From CAMCVE01 sp039920645 (GTDB lineage: Bacteria > Bdellovibrionota > UBA2428): a DNA stretch of 9,416 nt. Location of the stretch: positions 1 to 9,416 of the forward strand of contig JBDSDI010000126.1 in the NCBI GenBank assembly GCA_039920645.1, in the 5' to 3' direction. Shown piece by piece: positions 6,718 to 9,416 of this stretch. Under the pieces are notes generated by a model. That model was given only the letters and a program-made list of their open reading frames with translations. It was not told the DNA's origin and did not search any database. The position numbers and the translations under genes are program-made. Position 1 is the stretch's first letter; every line of letters starts with the position of its first letter.

Positions 6718-6735
6718 GAGAAGTAGCGATGTCAA
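6708..6735 (-). promoter_or_regulatory. Transposase promoter (consensus -35), near-leaderless
   Basis: On the minus strand a perfect TTGACA (6735-6730) is followed after 16 bases by TAGATT (6713-6708, four of six). Initiation would fall about at 6702-6700, on the GTG start itself, consistent with the absence of a Shine-Dalgarno site. Confidence 0.55.
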
Positions 6736-6754
6736 ATAGAGATTCCAGATTGAG

Positions 6755-6800
6755 GAAATCGATCGATCCGGGGGTGTCAATAGACGGGAACCGGGAACTT
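6755..6800. repeat. Palindrome and tandem GGGAAC copies upstream of the transposase
   Basis: The self-complementary ATCGATCGAT (6758-6767) is followed by a run of five G and GTGTCAATAGAC, then GGGAAC twice (6786-6791 and 6793-6798). The segment lies in the spacer between the divergent transposase and DUF155 genes. Compact G-rich motifs near REP-associated transposases are often repeated around a genome; whether this one is cannot be told from a single copy. Confidence 0.35.
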
Positions 6801-6884
6801 GGGCCGGGGCGCTGGCCTGAACACGTCTTTGCGAGTGCGTCATGCCCTTGCGGGTTCTGGGAGTGCCGCCTAGGATGGACCCGC

Positions 6885-7994
6885 ATGTTGGAAATTCGCA
6901 AAGGTTCGATGCATATTCATGCCGCGTTTGAAGTTGGTTTCGAGTTAAGTACGAAGAAGGTTCTGGAACTGATCGGATCGCGCTACGCTTCGCGTGCGAA
7001 CGAACTGCGTCCGCTCTCGCAGAGCATCAATCGCGATCTCGAGCCGCTGCGTATCGCTTTCGATCCGGTTCAGATCAAGCTCGCGGACGAAGTCTTGCCT
7101 TTTCAAGTCTTCGTCACCTTTTATGAATTGGGCGCGCTGAGTTTCGAGTTCGTCTGTCCTCTTCACACCTCCTTCGACGTCCTGCCCGAACTGGCGTCTC
7201 AACTCGAGCAGAGCGACGGTCTTATCGAAGCGGCCAAGCATTTGGCTAAAGAGATCTTCTCGCTGATTCGCTCCGCCATCGTCGGCCCCGAGCTCTTCCC
7301 CAATCCCAGTGTCCATTACGTATTCAATATCGAAGAACTCTCCGAGGATCTCAGCTCCGATCAGCTCATCACGCGCGCTGGCACGACGATCGCGAAGACC
7401 ATGAAGGCTTCGACCGAGGCGATCGGCGCCAACGAAGTCAAACGCACTCTTCAACAGGTCGTCGGCTACAGTGATCGCGATCTTGTTTTCGTGACGACCA
7501 AAAATGCGATCGTCTTTGATGAAGACGGACTCGACGCTGTCGACATCCTTGAGTTGGCCAACGTGCAGTCTCTCGAACTCCGTTACCTTGATGGAAAACT
7601 TGACCGCACACTCGTAAAACTTTACGAAACCAATTCTCAGAAGAAGAGTTGGTTCAAGCGTCTTGGGTCTCGACTTTTCAATATGTCGGAGTTAAATCTC
7701 AACGCTCTCAATACAATTCATCTTGATTCGCTCATCATCGCGGAACGTGTTGAACAAAGTTTCAAGCTCGCGTCGGATGCTTATCTGAGCCGCGTGCATG
7801 AACTCTGTGTCAATACGATGTTTCTGCGCGTGCTTTCGGCGGGCATCGACCGGAAACTCAGCGCGATCCGTGATATTTCCAATGATATCCAGGACGCCGA
7901 AGGCAACCTGCGGATGGAGACCCTCGAGTGGATTATTATCATCCTGATTATCATTGGAACGATCCCTATTTTTTTGACCGGTAAGGGCCACTAG
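6885..7994 (+). CDS. DUF155/RMD1-family membrane protein
   Basis: The 369-residue product matches the RMD1 (DUF155) family, known from yeast Rmd1/Rmd8, mitochondrial Rmnd1 and uncharacterised bacterial proteins. Markers are the N-terminal 'HIHAAFEVGFEL', the central 'NAIVFDEDGLDAVDILELANVQSLELRYLDGKLDRTL', 'ASDAYLSRVHELC', and the C-terminal 'METLEWIIIILIIIGTIPIFL', a single membrane segment at about residues 347-365. A C-terminally anchored protein with a cytoplasmic body is likely. The molecular function of bacterial members is not established. I chose ATG 6885 because AGGA (6872-6875) lies nine bases upstream. ATG 6909, nearer the conserved start, is possible. The frame is open from ATG 6729, but those extra 52 residues look non-coding. 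Confidence 0.85.
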   Translation: MLEIRKGSMHIHAAFEVGFELSTKKVLELIGSRYASRANELRPLSQSINRDLEPLRIAFDPVQIKLADEVLPFQVFVTFYELGALSFEFVCPLHTSFDVLPELASQLEQSDGLIEAAKHLAKEIFSLIRSAIVGPELFPNPSVHYVFNIEELSEDLSSDQLITRAGTTIAKTMKASTEAIGANEVKRTLQQVVGYSDRDLVFVTTKNAIVFDEDGLDAVDILELANVQSLELRYLDGKLDRTLVKLYETNSQKKSWFKRLGSRLFNMSELNLNALNTIHLDSLIIAERVEQSFKLASDAYLSRVHELCVNTMFLRVLSAGIDRKLSAIRDISNDIQDAEGNLRMETLEWIIIILIIIGTIPIFLTGKGH

Positions 7995-7996
7995 TC

Positions 7997-8026
7997 ACGA
8001 GTTTTTAGGATAACCCTCGTTTTTTT
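7997..8026 (+). terminator. Weak candidate terminator after the DUF155 gene
   Basis: ACGAG (7997-8001) pairs with CTCGT (8016-8020) across a 14-base loop, and seven T run from 8020 to 8026. The 5-bp stem is short but the T run is good, and it sits three bases after the stop codon. Confidence 0.4.
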
Positions 8027-8045
8027 AGCAAAGCCAAATTATCCT
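8007..8045. repeat. Inverted repeat AGGATAA / TTATCCT before the MFS gene
   Basis: AGGATAA (8007-8013) and TTATCCT (8039-8045) are perfect complements 25 bases apart, ending just before the AGGG ribosome-site candidate (8047-8050) and ATG 8054. CCCT (8014-8017) could also pair with that AGGG. It overlaps the candidate terminator, so the structures are mutually exclusive. It may be an operator, a leader structure or chance. Confidence 0.35.
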
Positions 8046-8053
8046 TAGGGCAT

Positions 8054-9334
8054 ATGTCGCTCATCTCCCGGTTTGACGGAAAAAAAGAACTCACGCCATT
8101 CTGGTGCCTGCTACTGCTGACGGGTCTGAACCTTTTTAACTATCTCGATCGCTATGTTCTTTCCGCCGTCCTCACTCCTCTTAAAGACGAACTCAGTCTT
8201 ACAGATGGGCAACTCGGACGTCTCTCGACGGCGTTCATGATTGGCTACTTCGTCAGCTGCCCCTTCTTTGGCTACCTCGGCGATCGCATGAAACGTAAAT
8301 GGCTGATCGCGGGCGGTGTCCTTGTCTGGAGTATCGCAACGGTTAAGACGGGATTCGCGACCGGCTTCCTCAGTCTCGTCCTCGCGCGGATCTTCGTCGG
8401 TCTCGGCGAAGCGAGTTACGCGACCATCTCGCCGAGTCTCATTTCGGACACCTTCCCTCCCAAAAAACGTAACAACGCTCTCACGATCTTCTACGTTGCG
8501 ATTCCTGTGGGTTCGGCACTCGGTTACATTCTCGGCGGCTCACTTGCCGAATCGATGGGCTGGCGATCGGCATTCCTTTGGGCCGGTATTCCCGGTTTGC
8601 TCTTCGCGCTCACCCTTCTTCCCTTCGGCGAACCCAAGCGCGGACGTATGGATGAAAAAGAGTCGGGAACCCAACTCGCCCATGGTGCGCTTCCTCACTG
8701 GTCCGATGTTCTGCACCTCTTCAAGATTCCCGAGTTCAACCTGATCTGCTGGGGCTACACGGCCTACAGTTTCGCGCTCGGCGCCTATGCTTATTGGGGC
8801 CCGAGCTTCCTGCACCGCACCCACGATCTCTCGAACAAGGATGCCTCACTCTTCTTTGGTGGCGTGCTCGTAGTGGCCGGTCTTGTCGGGACGCTACTCG
8901 GCGGTTTTCTTGCGACCTCGTGGCAGAAAAAGCACGCTTCGGGTTATGCGTGGATGCTCGGCATTTCCGTTTTGCTGACGGTCCCCGCATCGCTCATCGC
9001 CTTCTGGTCGCAGGACGCGCTGACTACCAAAGTTTGTCTCGCGCTCGCAATGTTCTTCGCGTTCTTGCCGACCGGTCCCATCAATACGCTCATTCTCGAG
9101 ACCGTACCTTCGAAACTGCGTTCGAGCGCCATGGCGCTTTCCATTTTCATGATCCACATGTTCGGCGACATGTGGTCACCCGAGATCGTCGGTCGTCTTA
9201 CCGATAAGTGGGGAGATATTCGTCCCGCGATTTCGATTCTGCCGGGTGCGTTCTTCGTCGCGTCGCTTTTCTGGTTCACGCTCGCGATTCGACAACACCG
9301 CTCCGGCGTCGTCGTTAAACCTCGCAGAATCTAA
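8054..9334 (+). CDS. Spinster-like MFS transporter
   Basis: This is a 426-residue inner-membrane protein of the major facilitator superfamily with about 12 predicted membrane helices. 'NYLDRYVLSAVLTPLKDELSLTDGQLGRL' (29-57) with its Asp-Arg pair, loop motif 'GYLGDRMKRK' (73-82) and 'RIFVGLGEASYATISPSLISD' (112-132, with conserved Glu119) are typical of the spinster-like (Spns) branch; 'GWRSAFLWAGIPGLL' (169-183) is also usual. A hydrophilic loop at about 192-222 separates the two six-helix halves. Eukaryotic relatives export lysolipids or sphingosine-1-phosphate; the substrate here cannot be read from sequence. AGGG lies only three bases before ATG 8054, so translation initiation may be weak. 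It may have its own promoter, given the T run upstream. Its stop lies one base from that of the opposing gene. Confidence 0.9.
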   Translation: MSLISRFDGKKELTPFWCLLLLTGLNLFNYLDRYVLSAVLTPLKDELSLTDGQLGRLSTAFMIGYFVSCPFFGYLGDRMKRKWLIAGGVLVWSIATVKTGFATGFLSLVLARIFVGLGEASYATISPSLISDTFPPKKRNNALTIFYVAIPVGSALGYILGGSLAESMGWRSAFLWAGIPGLLFALTLLPFGEPKRGRMDEKESGTQLAHGALPHWSDVLHLFKIPEFNLICWGYTAYSFALGAYAYWGPSFLHRTHDLSNKDASLFFGGVLVVAGLVGTLLGGFLATSWQKKHASGYAWMLGISVLLTVPASLIAFWSQDALTTKVCLALAMFFAFLPTGPINTLILETVPSKLRSSAMALSIFMIHMFGDMWSPEIVGRLTDKWGDIRPAISILPGAFFVASLFWFTLAIRQHRSGVVVKPRRI

Positions 9335-9335
9335 A

Positions 9336-9416
9336 CTAAAGATCGCGGAAACGATCCGTCGCACGCACCAGTGCATCGACGATACCCGGTTCGGTCGCGG
9401 AATGCCCGGCGGTGGC
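9336..9416 (-). CDS. Prolyl aminopeptidase-like alpha/beta hydrolase, C-terminal end
   Basis: On the minus strand the last 26 codons and a TAG stop of a gene entering from beyond the window read 'ATAGHSATEPGIVDALVRAT' then 'DRFRDL'. 'AGHSA.EPGI..ALV.ATDRF' is the usual end of proline iminopeptidase (prolyl aminopeptidase, peptidase S33), with His in 'GHS' as the expected catalytic histidine. These enzymes release N-terminal proline from peptides in the cytoplasm. The gene converges on the MFS gene with only one base between the stop codons. The call rests on a short but characteristic tail; another alpha/beta hydrolase remains possible. Confidence 0.65.
   Translation of the reverse strand, partial: ATAGHSATEPGIVDALVRATDRFRDL
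9341..9356 (-). terminator. Possible weak terminator for the aminopeptidase-like gene
   Basis: GATCG (9341-9345) pairs with CGATC (9352-9356) across six bases. On the minus strand it is followed by TTTAGTTT, partly T-rich. It lies inside the last codons of the gene, and the stem is only 5 bp. Confidence 0.25.

Noticed and set aside
6535..6843. A 102-codon minus-strand frame crossing the transposase start
   Set aside because: It overlaps the transposase in another frame, and its product shows no family features.
6729..6884. Start of the DUF155 gene at ATG 6729 (421 residues)
   Set aside because: The extra 52 residues do not fit the family, where the conserved part begins near 'MHIHAAF'. They cover a G-rich spacer with palindromes. 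It is kept open only because a possible promoter would put initiation close to 6729.
1..9416. CRISPR array, tRNA/rRNA, prophage, toxin-antitoxin or defence system
   Set aside because: No regularly spaced repeats, no cloverleaf-like or rRNA segments, and no recognised defence or phage proteins were seen on either strand.

Overview
The window looks like ordinary chromosome of a Gram-negative bacterium of about 55% G+C. A Bdellovibrionota (Bdellovibrio-like) host is the best guess. The reasons are a Prc-type periplasmic protease, a secretin-type protein, many exported proteins, and a single-copy Y1 transposase whose 'FGGSLLK...RPLSSKQALHIVLRS' start resembles proteins I recall from Bdellovibrio-like genomes. 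This placement rests on memory of families, not on a database search.

Layout. Positions 2-1952 hold three plus-strand genes joined by 4-base stop/start overlaps: the 3' end of a protein with secretin N0/N1-like domains, a membrane-anchored protein of unknown function, and a DUF4287-like/AHSA1-like protein. They meet the minus-strand protease gene prc (1982-4027) across a strong 16-bp hairpin at 1913-1961 that should terminate transcription both ways. A divergent intergenic region (4028-4151) separates prc from the plus-strand exonuclease III gene (4152-4919). Next comes a minus-strand exported pectate-lyase-like (PL3) beta-helix protein (4986-5867), then a minus-strand HUH/Y1 transposase of the REP-associated type (5994-6701). 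A short divergent control region leads to a plus-strand DUF155/RMD1-family membrane protein (6885-7994) and a spinster-like MFS transporter (8054-9334). The last 81 bases hold the 3' end of a minus-strand prolyl aminopeptidase-like gene (9336-9416).

How the genes work together. Only the first three genes look like an operon. The rest are single units in divergent or convergent pairs. Prc and the PL3-like protein carry Sec signal peptides, so they act outside the cytoplasm. Exonuclease III is DNA repair, and DUF155 and MFS are membrane proteins. I see no CRISPR array, phage, toxin-antitoxin pair, defence island, tRNA or rRNA. The least routine items are the secretin-like protein with no barrel, the PL3-like protein that seems to lack the usual catalytic Lys/Arg pair, the Y1 transposase with its near-leaderless promoter and G-rich upstream segment, and the long hairpin built into the end of a coding sequence.
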